Shown: in pieces, positions 1 to 12,894 of the stretch
How positions within the stretch are numbered: the stretch's first letter is position 1
How the letters are laid out: every line of letters begins with the position of its first letter
Assembly (NCBI RefSeq): GCF_034387475.1
Contig: NZ_JAXCIL010000002.1
Location: 2,170,001-2,234,000, forward strand
Source: Pseudomonas sp. Teo4
Lineage (GTDB): Bacteria > Pseudomonadota > Gammaproteobacteria > Pseudomonadales > Pseudomonadaceae
DNA: 64,000 nucleotides
Reading direction: 5' to 3'
Made by a program: the position numbers and the translations under genes
The notes under the pieces: model-generated
The model's input: the letters and a program-made list of their open reading frames with translations, nothing else
What the model was told of the DNA's origin: nothing
Databases searched by the model: none

Positions 1-5
1 GGTAG

Positions 6-1356
6 ATGAGCGTGTCACTGATCGCTTCCGACCAATTCCGCATCGTTGTCGGCCTCGGCAAGAGCGGCATGTCCCTGGTTCGCTTCCTGGCGAACCGGGG
101 CATTGCGTTTGCGGTCGCCGACACCCGCGAGCAACCACCGGAACTGGAAACCCTGCGCCGTGAGTACCCGCAGGTGGAAGTGCGCTGTGGCGAGCTGGAC
201 GTAGACTTCCTGTGCCGCGCCAACGAACTGTATGTAAGCCCGGGCCTTGCGCTGTCGACCCCAGCCCTGCAGCAGGCGGCTGCGCGTGGCGTGCAACTGT
301 CCGGTGATATCGAACTGTTCGCCCGTCATGCCAAGGCACCGATCGTCGCGATCAGTGGCTCGAACGCCAAGAGCACGGTAACCACCCTGGTCGGCGAAAT
401 GGCCGCCAAGGCCGGTAAGCGTGTGGCCGTCGGCGGCAATCTCGGCACTCCGGCGCTGGACCTGCTCGGCGATGACGTGGAGCTGTACGTGTTGGAACTG
501 TCCAGCTTCCAGCTGGAAACCACCGACCAGCTCAACGCCGAAGTGGCCACTGTGCTGAACATCAGCGAAGACCACATGGACCGCTACAGCGGCCTGCCGG
601 CCTATCACCTGGCGAAGCACCGGATCTTCCGCGGCGCCCGCCAGGTGGTGGTGAACCGCCAGGATGCGCTGAGCCGTCCGCTGCCGATCGAAGGCCGTCC
701 GTGCTGGACCTTCGGCCTCAACCAGCCGGACTTCAAAGCCTTTGGCCTACGCGAAGTCGATGGCGAGAAATATCTGGCATTTGAATTCCAGACATTGCTG
801 CCGGTGCGTGAGCTGAAGATTCGTGGTGCACACAACCAGAGCAACGCCTTGGCCGCATTGGCCCTTGGCCATGCCGCTGGCCTGCCATTCGAGCCCATGC
901 TCGACGCCCTGCGCGAATTTGGCGGCCTGGCCCACCGTTGCCAGTGGGTTCGCGAGCGCAATGGCGTGAACTGGTACGACGATTCCAAGGCCACCAACGT
1001 CGGTGCCGCGCTGGCTGCCATCGACGGCCTGGGGGCCGATATCGACGGCAAGCTGGTGCTGATCGCCGGTGGCGACGGCAAGGGTGCCGATTTCGCCGCC
1101 CTGCGCGAACCCGTGGCCCGCTATTGCCGCGCCGTGGTGCTGCTGGGCCGTGATGCCGAGCGCCTTGCCCAGGCCCTGGGCGATGATGTGCGACTGGTTC
1201 GGGTCAAGACCTTGGACGAGGCGGTGCAGCAGTGCGCCGAACTGGCTCAGGCGGGTGATGCCGTTCTGCTGTCGCCTGCCTGTGCAAGCCTCGACATGTT
1301 CAAGAACTTCGAAGAGCGCGGGCGCCTGTTCGCCCAGGCGGCGGGGGCTGGCATGA
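6..1356 (+). CDS. murD: UDP-N-acetylmuramoylalanine--D-glutamate ligase MurD (frame broken at 3' end)
   Basis: Cytoplasmic Mur ligase that adds D-glutamate to UDP-MurNAc-L-Ala. The ATP-binding loop reads SGSNAKST near residue 115, as in other Pseudomonas MurD proteins, and the N-terminus has the Rossmann-like GLGKSGMS. As given, the frame runs straight into ftsW because about two bases are missing near 1342-1350 (GCGC read as GC). Restoring them gives ...GALA and a TGA at 1354-1356 that overlaps the ftsW ATG (ATGA), and a protein of about 450 aa, normal for the family. It is the first gene of the dcw cluster visible here; mraY would lie upstream of the window. Confidence 0.95.
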
Positions 1357-2565
1357 TCTTCGGCATCCTCAAGCCTTACCCGTCACCGCTGATCAGCGGT
1401 CGCGGTATCGACCTGGACTTCCCGCTGCTGGCCGGATGCCTGGCGCTGCTCGGCCTGGGCCTGGTAATGATCACCTCGGCCTCGTCGGAAGTGGCTGCGG
1501 TGCAATCGGGCAACCCGCTTTACCACATGTTCCGCCACCTGGTGTACGTGTTCCTCGGCCTGGTCGCCTGCGGTGCGACCATGCTGGTGCCAATCGCCAC
1601 TTGGCAGCGCATGGGCTTCATGATGCTGCTGGGCGCCTTCGGCCTGCTGGTGTTGGTGCTGGTGCCGGGTATCGGCCGCGAAGTGAACGGTTCCATGCGC
1701 TGGATCGGCTTCAGTTTCTTCAACGTCCAGCCTTCGGAAATCGCCAAGGTGTTCGTGGTCATCTACCTGGCCGGCTACCTGGTACGGCGGCAGACCGAGG
1801 TGCGCGAAACCTGGATGGGCTTCTTCAAACCGTTCATCGTGCTGCTGCCCATGGCGGCCTGCTGCTGATGGAGCCGGACTTCGGCGCCACCGTAGTCATG
1901 ATGGGGGCGGCGGCGGCGATGCTGTTCCTCGGCGGGGTGGGGCTATTCCGCTTCAGCCTGATGGTGGTGTTGGCGGTGCTGGCGGTGTTCGTGCTGGTGC
2001 AGGCGCAGCCGTACCGGATGGCGCGTCTGATTACCTTCACCGACCCGTGGTCCGACCAGTTCGGCTCTGGCTACCAGTTGACCCAGGCACTGATTGCCTT
2101 CGGTCGTGGCGAATGGCTGGGCGTAGGCCTGGGCAACAGCGTGCAGAAACAGTTCTACCTGCCCGAAGCACATACCGACTTCGTGTTCTCGGTACTGGCC
2201 GAGGAGCTTGGCGTGGTCGGCTCGCTGGTGACCATCGCACTGTTCGTCTTCGTCACCGTGCGGGCCCTGTACATCGGCCTGTGGGCCGAGAAGGCCAAGC
2301 AGTTCTTCGCCGCCTACATGGCGTTCGGCCTGGCCTTCCTGTGGATTGGCCAGTTCCTGATCAACATCGGTGTAAACGTCGGCCTGTTGCCGACCAAGGG
2401 CCTGACCCTGCCGTTCCTCAGCTACGGGGCAGCTCGCTGGTGATCTGCTGCGCCTGCGTGGGGTTGCTGCTGCGCATCGAGTGGGAGAGCCGCACGCACC
2501 TGGGCAGCGAGGAACACGAATTCAAAGAGAGCGATTTTGCCGAGGAGACCAGCCATGGCCGCTAA
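1353..2565 (+). CDS. ftsW: Septal peptidoglycan polymerase/lipid II-associated SEDS protein FtsW (two frame breaks)
   Basis: Polytopic SEDS-family protein of the divisome, which polymerises septal peptidoglycan with FtsI. Visible family features are RWIGFSFFNVQPSEIAK, EPDFGATVV and the C-terminal LPFLSYGGSS region. The reading frame is broken twice: near 1855-1862, where a GGCC unit appears lost and MAAGLLLMEPDF is expected, and at 2426-2429, where one base is missing in the G run of SYGGSS. Restored length is about 405 aa, as expected. The start ATG at 1353 overlaps the murD stop, and the end overlaps the murG start by 11 bases, so translation is probably coupled. Confidence 0.93.
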
Positions 2566-3628
2566 CGGCAAGAACGTACTGATCATGGCAGGCGGCACCG
2601 GGGGGCATGTGTTCCCGGCCCTGGCCTGCGCCCGTGAGTTCCAGGCCCGCGGTTACAGCGTGCACTGGTTGGGCACCCCGCGTGGCATCGAGAACGAGCT
2701 GGTGCCCCAGGCCGGCTTGCAACTGCACCTGATCCAGGTCAGCGGCCTGCGTGGCAAGGGCAAACTGTCGCTGCTCAAGGCGCCATTCACCCTGGTCAAG
2801 GCCGTGCTGCAGGCGCGGCGTATCATTCGACAGCTCAAGCCGGTGTGCGTGCTGGGCTTCGGTGGCTACGTAACCGGCCCTGGCGGCGTGGCTGCAAGGC
2901 TGTGTGGCGTGCCGCTGGTCATTCACGAGCAGAACGCGCGCGCCGGTACTGCCAACCGTCTACTGGTGCCGCTGTCGGCACGCGTTTGCGAGGCGTTTCC
3001 GAACACCTTCGAGGCCAGCGACAAACGTCGCACCACTGGCAACCCAGTGCGCCCGGAACTGTTCATGGACGCACAACGCGCGCCCCCCCTGGCCGAGCGC
3101 CGTGCCCGCCTGTTGGTCATGGGTGGCAGCCTGGGTGCGGAACCATTGAACAAATTGTTGCCTAAGGCCCTGTCCGAGGTGCCCGCGAACCTGCGGCCCG
3201 AGGTATTCCACCAGGCCGGCAAGCAGCATGCGCCGATCACCGCCGAGCGTTATCAAGAGGCGGGGTCGAGGCTCAGGTCGAGCCGTTCATCAAGGACATG
3301 GCCCACGCCTATGGCTGGGCCGATATCGTGGTCTGCCGGGCCGGTGCCCTGACCGTCAGCGAACTCGCGGCGGCTGGCCTGCCTTCGATGCTGGTGCCCT
3401 TGCCCCATGCCATCGATGACCACCAGACCCATAACGCCCAATACCTGGCTCGTGAAGGCGCCGCCTTCCTGATGCCACAAGCGACAACTGGCGCAGCGCA
3501 GCTCGCTGAACGCCTGAACGAGGTGCTGATGCAACCCGAGAAACTCAACACCATGGCCAGCACCGCCCGGCGCCTGGCCAAACCTGCAGCAACCAGCACC
3601 GTGGTCGACATTTGCCTGGAGGTGGCCC

Positions 3629-3636
<8 letters not shown>
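2555..3636 (+). CDS. murG: Lipid II synthase MurG (one frame break)
   Basis: Membrane-associated UDP-GlcNAc transferase that converts lipid I to lipid II on the cytoplasmic face. The N-terminal glycine-rich motif [14 protein letters not shown] and the [10 protein letters not shown] segment are diagnostic GT28 features, and the C-terminal half contains [18 protein letters not shown], the UDP-GlcNAc site. One G is missing from the run at 3262-3265, where [11 protein letters not shown] is expected. Restored length is about 360 aa. The start lies inside the ftsW 3' end, and the TGA stop overlaps the murC ATG. Confidence 0.95.
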
Positions 3637-6030
<2,394 letters not shown>

Positions 6031-6035
6031 GAGCC

Positions 6036-6903
6036 ATGCAAGGCGCAATGATACGTCAGCAGCAACCCGTTACCGGCCGAAGCAAGCCGGTGCCGCGTGG
6101 TGCCAGCCGACTGGTGGCCGACGAGCCCGTATCGGCGCGCCTGCCCCGGCCTAGCTTCGGCGGTCTCAAGCGCTTGCTGTGGCCTGTATTGCTGGTGGCG
6201 GCGGGCTTTGGTGCCTATGAAGGCGCCATTCGCCTCATGCCTTACGCCGACCGGCCGATTACCAAGATCGCCGTACAAGGCGACCTGAGCTACATCAGCC
6301 AGCAAGCGGTGCAGCAGCGGATCGCGCCGTACGTGGCGTCGAGCTTCTTCAGTGTCGACCTGACGGCGATGCGCGCAGAGCTCGAGCAGATGCCGTGGAT
6401 CGCCCATGCCGAGGTACGAAGGGTATGGCCGGACGAGGTGGTGATTCGCCTGGAAGAACAGTTGCCGGTGGCGCGTTGGGGCGATGAGGCCTTGCTCAAC
6501 AACCAGGGCCAGGCCTTCACCCCGCGTGAGCTGGCCAATTACGAGCACCTGCCGCAGCTGTTCGGCCGCAGCGCGCTCAGCAACAAGTCATGCAGCAGTA
6601 TCAGGTATTGAGCCAGATGCTGCGCCCCTGGGCTTTTCCATCGCTCGCCTGGAGCTGCGCGAGCGGGGCAGCTGGTTCCTGACCACTGGCGCGGGTAGCG
6701 CCGGGCCGGGCGTCGAGCTGCTGTTGGGGCGCGATCATCTGGTGGAGAAGATGCGCCGTTTCATTGCCATTTACGACAAGACACTCAAAGAGCAGATCAC
6801 CAACATCGCCCGCATTGATCTGCGTTATTCCAACGGACTTGCCGTTGGTTGGCGGGAACCGATTGCACCGACGACGGCCCAACCCGCCGTTGCGAAGAAT
6901 TAG
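6036..6903 (+). CDS. ftsQ: Cell division protein FtsQ (two frame breaks)
   Basis: Bitopic divisome protein that links FtsB/FtsL to the rest of the septal machinery. A cytoplasmic tail of about 50 residues is followed by one membrane segment ([17 protein letters not shown]), then the POTRA-like start [14 protein letters not shown] and the FtsQ domain ([23 protein letters not shown]). Single bases are missing near 6571-6576 and at 6624-6627. Between and after them the expected [13 protein letters not shown], then [16 protein letters not shown], reappears in successive frames. Restored length is about 289 aa. It sits five bases after ddlB and twelve before ftsA. Confidence 0.93.
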
Positions 6904-6915
6904 AGAGGCAGGACC

Positions 6916-8171
6916 ATGGCAAACGCGCATAGCGGCAAAATGATCGTCGGGCTGGACATCGGCACCTCCAAGGTGGTGGCGCTGGTGGGTGAAGTGGCCG
7001 AAGACGGCACCCTGGAAATCGTGGGTATCGGCACCCATCCGTCCCGCGGCCTGAAGAAAGGCGTGGTGGTGAACATCGAGTCGACCGTTCAGTCGATCCA
7101 GCGCGCCGTGGAAGAAGCGCAGCTGATGGCCGGCTGCCGCATCCACTCGGCTTTCGTCGGCGTTGCCGGCAACCACATCCGTAGCCTGAACTCCCACGGC
7201 ATCGTGGCGATTCGCGACCGCGAAGTCAGCCTCGCCGACCTCGAGCGCGTACTCGATGCCGCTCAGGCCGTGGCCATTCCGGCTGATCAGCGCGTGCTGC
7301 ACACCCTGCCGCAGGACTACGTGATCGATAACCAGGAAGGCGTCCGTGAGCCGCTGGGCATGTCTGGCGTACGTCTGGAAGCCAAGGTCCACGTTGTCAC
7401 CTGCGCGGTCAACGCGGCGCAGAACATCGAGAAGTGCGTGCGCCGCTGCGGCCTGGAAATCGATGACATCATCCTCGAACAGCTGGCCTCGGCCTACTCG
7501 GTGCTGACCGACGACGAGAAAGAGCTGGGCGTGTGCCTGGTGGACATCGGTGGCGGTACCACCGACATCGCCATCTTCACCGAAGGCGCCATCCGCCACA
7601 CCGCGGTGATCCCGATTGCTGGCGATCAGGTGACCAACGACATCGCCATGGCCCTGCGTACGCCCACCCAGTACGCCGAAGAAATCAAGATCCGCTACGC
7701 CTGCGCCCTGGCCAAACTGGCTGGCGCAGGCGAGACCATCAAGGTGCCGAGCGTGGGCGACCGCCCACCGCGCGAGCTGTCGCGCCAGGCCCTGGCCGAG
7801 GTGGTCGAGCCCCGTTACGACGAGCTCTTCACCTGATCCAGGCCGAGCTGCGCCGCAGCGGTTACGAGGACCTGGTACCCGCGGGCATCGTCCTCACCGG
7901 CGGCACCGCGAAGATGGAAGGCGCCGTGGAACTGGCCGAGGAAATCTTCCACATGCCGGTACGCCTGGGCGTACCGCACAGCGTTCGGGGGCTGAGCGAC
8001 GTGGTTCGCAACCCGATCTATTCCACCGGCGTGGGCTTGCTCACCTACGGCCTGCAGAAGCAGTCCGAGGACCTGCCCCTGACCGGTAACAGCAGCAGCA
8101 ACAGCTATGGCGATGAACCGAAGGCCCCAGTGCTTGAGCGCTTCAAGCGGTGGGTCCAGGGCAACTTCTAA
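6916..8171 (+). CDS. ftsA: Cell division protein FtsA (one frame break)
   Basis: Actin-like ATPase that tethers FtsZ to the membrane. The N-terminus MIVGLDIGTSKV is the phosphate-1 motif, VCLVDIGGGTTDIAIF is phosphate-2, and VLTGGTAKMEG is the adenosine motif. The end ERFKRWVQGNF is an amphipathic membrane-targeting helix. One C is missing at 7831-7833 (ACCCTG read as ACCTG), which ends the first frame at DELFT; the second frame resumes with LIQAELRRSGYEDLVPAG. Restored length of about 418 aa is normal. ftsZ follows 55 bases downstream. Confidence 0.95.
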
Positions 8172-8226
8172 GTTTCAAAGCAGTAGTGGTAGGCGCGACA
8201 ACTAGAGAACTGTAAGGAGAGGGAAA

Positions 8227-9425
8227 ATGTTCGAGCTCGTAGACAACGTCCCGCAAAGTCCGGTCATCAAGGTGATCGGCGTTGGCGGTGGTGGCGGCAA
8301 CGCCGTCAACCACATGGTCAAGAGCAGCATCGAAGGCGTTGAGTTCATCTGCGCCAACACTGATGCTCAGGCGCTGAAAAACATCGGCGCCCGCACCATT
8401 CTGCAACTGGGTACCGGCGTGACCAAGGGCCTGGGTGCCGGTGCCAATCCGGAAGTCGGCCGTCAGGCCGCGCTGGAAGACCGTGAGCGCATCGCTGAAG
8501 TGCTGCAAGGCACCAACATGGTGTTCATCACCACTGGCATGGGTGGTGGTACCGGTACCGGTGCGGCGCCGATCATCGCCGAAGTGGCCAAGGAAATGGG
8601 CATTCTCACCGTTGCAGTGGTGACCCGTCCGTTCCCGTTCGAGGGCCGCAAGCGCATGCAGATCGCCGATGAAGGCATCCGTATGCTGGCCGAAAGCGTT
8701 GACTCGCTGATCACCATCCCCAACGAAAAACTGCTGACCATCCTGGGCAAGGATGCCAGCCTGCTGTCCGCCTTCGCCAAGGCCGACGACGTGCTGGCCG
8801 GTGCCGTTCGCGGTATTTCGGACATCATCAAGCGTCCGGGCATGATCAACGTCGACTTCGCTGACGTGCGCACCGTGATGGGTGAGATGGGCATGGCGAT
8901 GATGGGTACTGGCTGCGCCAGCACGGCCCGAACCGTGCTCGTGAAGCCACCGAGGCGGCCATCCGCAACCCGCTGCTGGAAGACGTCAACCTGCAAGGCG
9001 CCCGCGGCATCCTGGTGAACATCACCGCAGGTCCTGACCTGTCGCTGGGTGAATACTCCGACGTGGGTAGCATCATCGAAGCCTTCGCCTCCGACCACGC
9101 CATGGTCAAGGTCGGCACCGTGATCGACCCGGACATGCGCGACGAGCTGCACGTCACCGTGGTCGCCACTGGCCTGGGTGCTCGCATCGAGAAGCCGGTC
9201 AAGGTGGTGGACAACACCCTGCAGACCGCTCAGCAGGTGTACGAGTCGTCCAACCCTGCGCCGACGCGTCAAGAGCAGCCTGCGGTCAACTACCGTGACC
9301 TGGAGCGTCCGACCGTGATGCGCAACCAGGCTCATGCAGGTGCCGCCGCGGCAGCTAAACTCAACCCTCAGGATGATCTGGACTACCTCGATATTCCGGC
9401 TTTCCTGCGTCGTCAGGCTGATTAA
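8227..9425 (+). CDS. ftsZ: Cell division GTPase FtsZ (one frame break)
   Basis: Tubulin-like GTPase that polymerises into the Z ring. The tubulin signature [10 protein letters not shown] lies near residue 107, with the N-terminal [14 protein letters not shown] nucleotide loop. The end [17 protein letters not shown] is the conserved peptide that binds FtsA and ZipA. One C is missing at 8922-8925, in the stretch that should read [17 protein letters not shown]. Restored length is about 399 aa. A good ribosome site (AAGGAGAGGG) precedes the ATG. Because ftsZ is essential, this break is strong evidence for sequence error. Confidence 0.96.
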
Positions 9426-9447
9426 TGGAATTTATCAGGGGTATAAG

Positions 9448-9482
9448 GGTGATTGGTGTTCAGCAAAGGCCGGGTCTGTTAT
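9448..9482 (+). promoter_or_regulatory. Possible sigma-70 promoter upstream of lpxC
   Basis: In the 112-bp ftsZ-lpxC gap, a TATCAT hexamer lies 17 bases after TGTTCA. The match to TTGACA is modest, so this is only a candidate for the separate lpxC promoter usual in this cluster. Confidence 0.3.
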
Positions 9483-9537
9483 CATCCCCAGCCTTTGTTG
9501 ATACCTGTTCGCAATTTGCGCTGAAGCGGCCAATGCC

Positions 9538-10446
<909 letters not shown>

Positions 10447-10470
10447 GTTCGAACACTCTCTAGTTCATTG

Positions 10471-10498
10471 AGGCCACCTTCGGGTGGCCTTTTTTATT
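10471..10498. terminator. Rho-independent terminator shared by lpxC and dciA
   Basis: An 8-bp stem AGGCCACC/GGTGGCCT with a TTCG loop (10471-10490) is followed by TTTTTATTT. It lies between the converging lpxC and dciA stops and could end both transcripts, though the T run is better placed for lpxC. Confidence 0.85.
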
Positions 10499-10971
10499 TC
10501 AGTCTTTTTCTTTGCCTTGGGCGTGGCTGGCCAGCCGTTCCAGGGCTGCACGCAGCTTGGGGTCGGTAATACCTTCCGCTGAATCGCGAATGCTTTCGGC
10601 TGCGTTGTTCGACAGTTCGGTGTTATGGCCACCGCGTTTTGCAGGTACAAGCGGCGGCTGCACCTTGTACAGGATGCGTTGCAGGTTGCCGAATGCCTCC
10701 AGCGCCTGGAGCTGGCGCATCAGGCGTTTTTGCTGGTAGCGCAGGCGTGTTGCCCAATGCCCGTCCGTGACCACCAACAGCAAAGTACCGTCGCGCCATG
10801 AGGCCACATGACAATGCTCACGGGCAGCTGGCTGCAACTGGCTTTCCAGCAGGCGCTGCAGGTGTGCCAGGCGCTCGGCCTGGTTCAGCAACAGGCGCAG
10901 CGGACGGTTCTGGCGCAGCAGGGCGGAGGGCGGCTGGGCGGGGTGGGTTTGAAGGCCATGGCGGTACGCAT
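10499..10971 (-). CDS. dciA: DUF721/DciA-family protein (one frame break near the N-terminus)
   Basis: DUF721 protein related to DciA, the replicative-helicase operator/loader of bacteria lacking DnaC. The readable core is LRLLLNQAERLAHLQRLLESQLQP followed by VASWRDGTLLLVVTDGHWATRLRYQ. An upstream in-frame start (MRTAMAFKPTPPSRPP at 10971) joins the core if one base is restored in the run at 10921-10923, giving about 157 aa. Without that the ORF would start internally at 10891. The position after lpxC on the opposite strand is typical of pseudomonads. The function is inferred from family membership. Confidence 0.8.
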
Positions 10972-11013
10972 GAGGTTACAAGAGCGGCAGTCTAACATTT
11001 CCGTCGATCTTGC

Positions 11014-11047
11014 TGGCCTCATCGCCGGCAAACCGGCTCCCACATGG
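11014..11047. repeat. REP palindrome, left part, interrupted by the IS element
   Basis: The GCCTCATCGCCGGCAAACC...GGCTCCCACA arm typical of the window's REP class is cut by the IS at the TGG after CCCACA. The sequence resumes at 12477 with ACCGCGCAGATC and a partner arm at 12507-12530. Confidence 0.8.
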
Positions 11048-12476
11048 TGGACTGCCCCCAAAAGTTGGACAGTTTCAGCCAGTGACCTGAGTCCTGTAAT
11101 CGACAGGGCTCAGGCCATTGAGCTTCTGTTTGATCCGGTCATGGTTGTAGTAACGGATGTACTCTTCCAGACCTGCCTTCAGCTCCTCAACACTCTCAAA
11201 TCGCTTCAGATAAAAAAATTCAGCCTTGAGTGTACCGAAGAAGCTTTCCATGGCTGCATTGTCCAGGCAATTGCCCTTGCGAGACATGCTTTGCTTTACG
11301 CCATGTTCATTGAGCTTGTGGCGGTATTGAGCTTGCTGGTAGTGCCAGCCTTGATCAGAGTGGATCACTAGCTTGGGCTTTTTCCCAAGCGATTGAGAGC
11401 TTTCTCCAACATATTTCCAACCAAGCTATAGCTGGGCCGGCTGGCCGTTTCATAGGCAATGATTTCTCCGTTGTACAAGTCCAACACTGGCGACAGATAG
11501 AGCTTTTGCTGAGCTACCTTGAACTCAGTGACATCGGTTACCCATTTCTGGTTAGGTCGCTGAGCGATGAAATTGCGTTCCAGCAGATTCTTGGCCACTT
11601 TGCCGACGCACCCCGGTAGGAGCGGTATTTTTCGGGCGCACCACAGATTTCAGGCCGAGCCGAGCCATTAGCCGTTCGATAACTTTTTTGTTGACCAGGG
11701 TCCCTTGGCTTCTGATCGCCAACGCCACACGCCGATAGCCGTACAGCCCCTCTCCTTGTGATAAACGCGCTGCACCAACTCGTTGAGCGCGGCATGCTTG
11801 TCCGGCTTCTGCTGGCTTTTGATCTGGTAATAGAACGTGCTGCGCGCCAGGCCTACTAATTCCAGAAGGTCTGGTAACGGAAATCTGCGTTTGAGTTGGG
11901 AGACAATCAGGGCTTTTCGCCCGTGTTCGCTCCTTTTTTCCTCTCGCAGCGCTTTGAGCTCCTTTAGGACAGCGTTCTCCATGCGCAGGTATTCGAGTTC
12001 AGCCATCAGCTGTTCTCGGGATTTCTCCGTGTCGTTGGAGTCCGTGGGTTTGGCTGGCTTGATTCTCTTGGCCACGTTGGTCGGCTTTCTCTGTTGAATA
12101 GCTGTCAGGACGGTAGGGCTGCCACTGTAGTATTGCCGCTGCCAGATGCCTACCTGAGAAGATTGCCCTAAACCAAAATGTGCCGCCGTTTGGCGCATCG
12201 AAAGCCGATGCTCCAGCATGTACTGCAACACCTGCCGCTTGAAGTCATCGCTGTAGCGCTGTCCGTGTGATCGCGGGCCAAGACCTGCACTGGCCTGATG
12301 GCTCGCCACCCACCGTCTCAACAGACTGACATCGAGCCCGAAATGCCTGGCCACCTTCGGAAACCATCACTGCCAGTTAGGTAGGTCGTGATTGCAGCGA
12401 GCTTGAACTGCTCGGTGTACTTGCCCATAGATCCCCCAAGGGTTGGATTTGTGTCCAACTTCTTGGGGGCAGTCCA
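11048..12476 (-). mobile_element. IS3-family insertion sequence (IS150-like), 1429 bp
   Basis: The ends are imperfect inverted repeats: TGGACTGCCCCCAA at 11048 and its complement ending at 12476, both continuing towards AAGTTGGACA inside. The flanking TGG at 11045-11047 and 12477-12479 is a 3-bp target duplication, as IS3 elements make. The interior encodes an OrfA/OrfB transposase on the minus strand. Ends of TGG...CCA and the DDE motifs fit the IS3 family; assignment to the IS150 subgroup is my inference from the protein style. The element lies in a REP sequence between dciA and secA, disrupting no gene. Confidence 0.92.
11075..12428 (-). CDS. IS3-family transposase OrfA/OrfB (several frame breaks)
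   Basis: OrfA starts [17 protein letters not shown] at 12428 with a helix-turn-helix region ([17 protein letters not shown]) and a leucine-zipper-like [18 protein letters not shown]. OrfB carries the DDE integrase core: WVTDVTEF (D), HSDQGWHYQ (D) and [19 protein letters not shown] (E). Missing bases are inferred at 12356-12359, 11741-11745, 11627-11631, near 11596 and at 11379-11383, and possibly in the A6 run at 11934-11939 where OrfA and OrfB are joined. As written, no full-length transposase can be made; after correction it would be complete. Confidence 0.85.
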
Positions 12477-12479
12477 TGG

Positions 12480-12894
12480 ACCGCGCAGATCTTGAGATCA
12501 CTGCCGAACCTGTGGGAGCTGGCTTGTCGTGGCGACGAACCGCAGCGATGAGGCCGGTACAGGCAGCGCAAGACAGTTGCTCCCACAGGTACTCCAGGCA
12601 TTTGCAAGCAGTGCATAACCTTGTTGGAGCCGGCTTGCCGGCGACAGGGCCTGTTGATTCACCTCAAGGATACGAGTCGTTCTCGATACGTTTCATGAAC
12701 TCGAGGCTTGAACTCAGGGAAAATGACCCTATCTTAGAAACGCCCCCGCCAAAGCGCTGTGCCAGCATCGTGGAAATCCACCACTTTCCTCACCATCGTT
12801 TCCGGGTAGAATGCTCGTTCGCATGCGGCCTCAGGGCTGCACGGGCGACTCATGGGGCCGCCCTCCATCCCTACGTGTGGAAGATCCTGCCGAT
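12480..12894. other. Gene-free stretch between the IS and secA
   Basis: 415 bases without a convincing gene. It holds the right part of the interrupted REP (12507-12530), a second divergent REP-like palindrome (about 12550-12600) and a third arm GGAGCCGGCTTGCCGGCGA near 12626. The last 150 bases probably contain the secA promoter; a TAGAAT hexamer near 12807 is a possible -10 box with no clear -35. The peptidase gene I would expect here in P. putida is not seen. Confidence 0.6.

Noticed and set aside
6..1868. A 620-aa MurD-FtsW fusion protein
   Set aside because: Two missing bases near 1342-1350 join the frames. Restoring them gives the usual ATGA overlap of the separate genes.
8227..9425. 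ftsZ and other essential genes as true pseudogenes
   Set aside because: Loss of ftsZ, ftsA, murG, lpxC and secA together is not viable. All breaks fit missing bases and full-length restored products.
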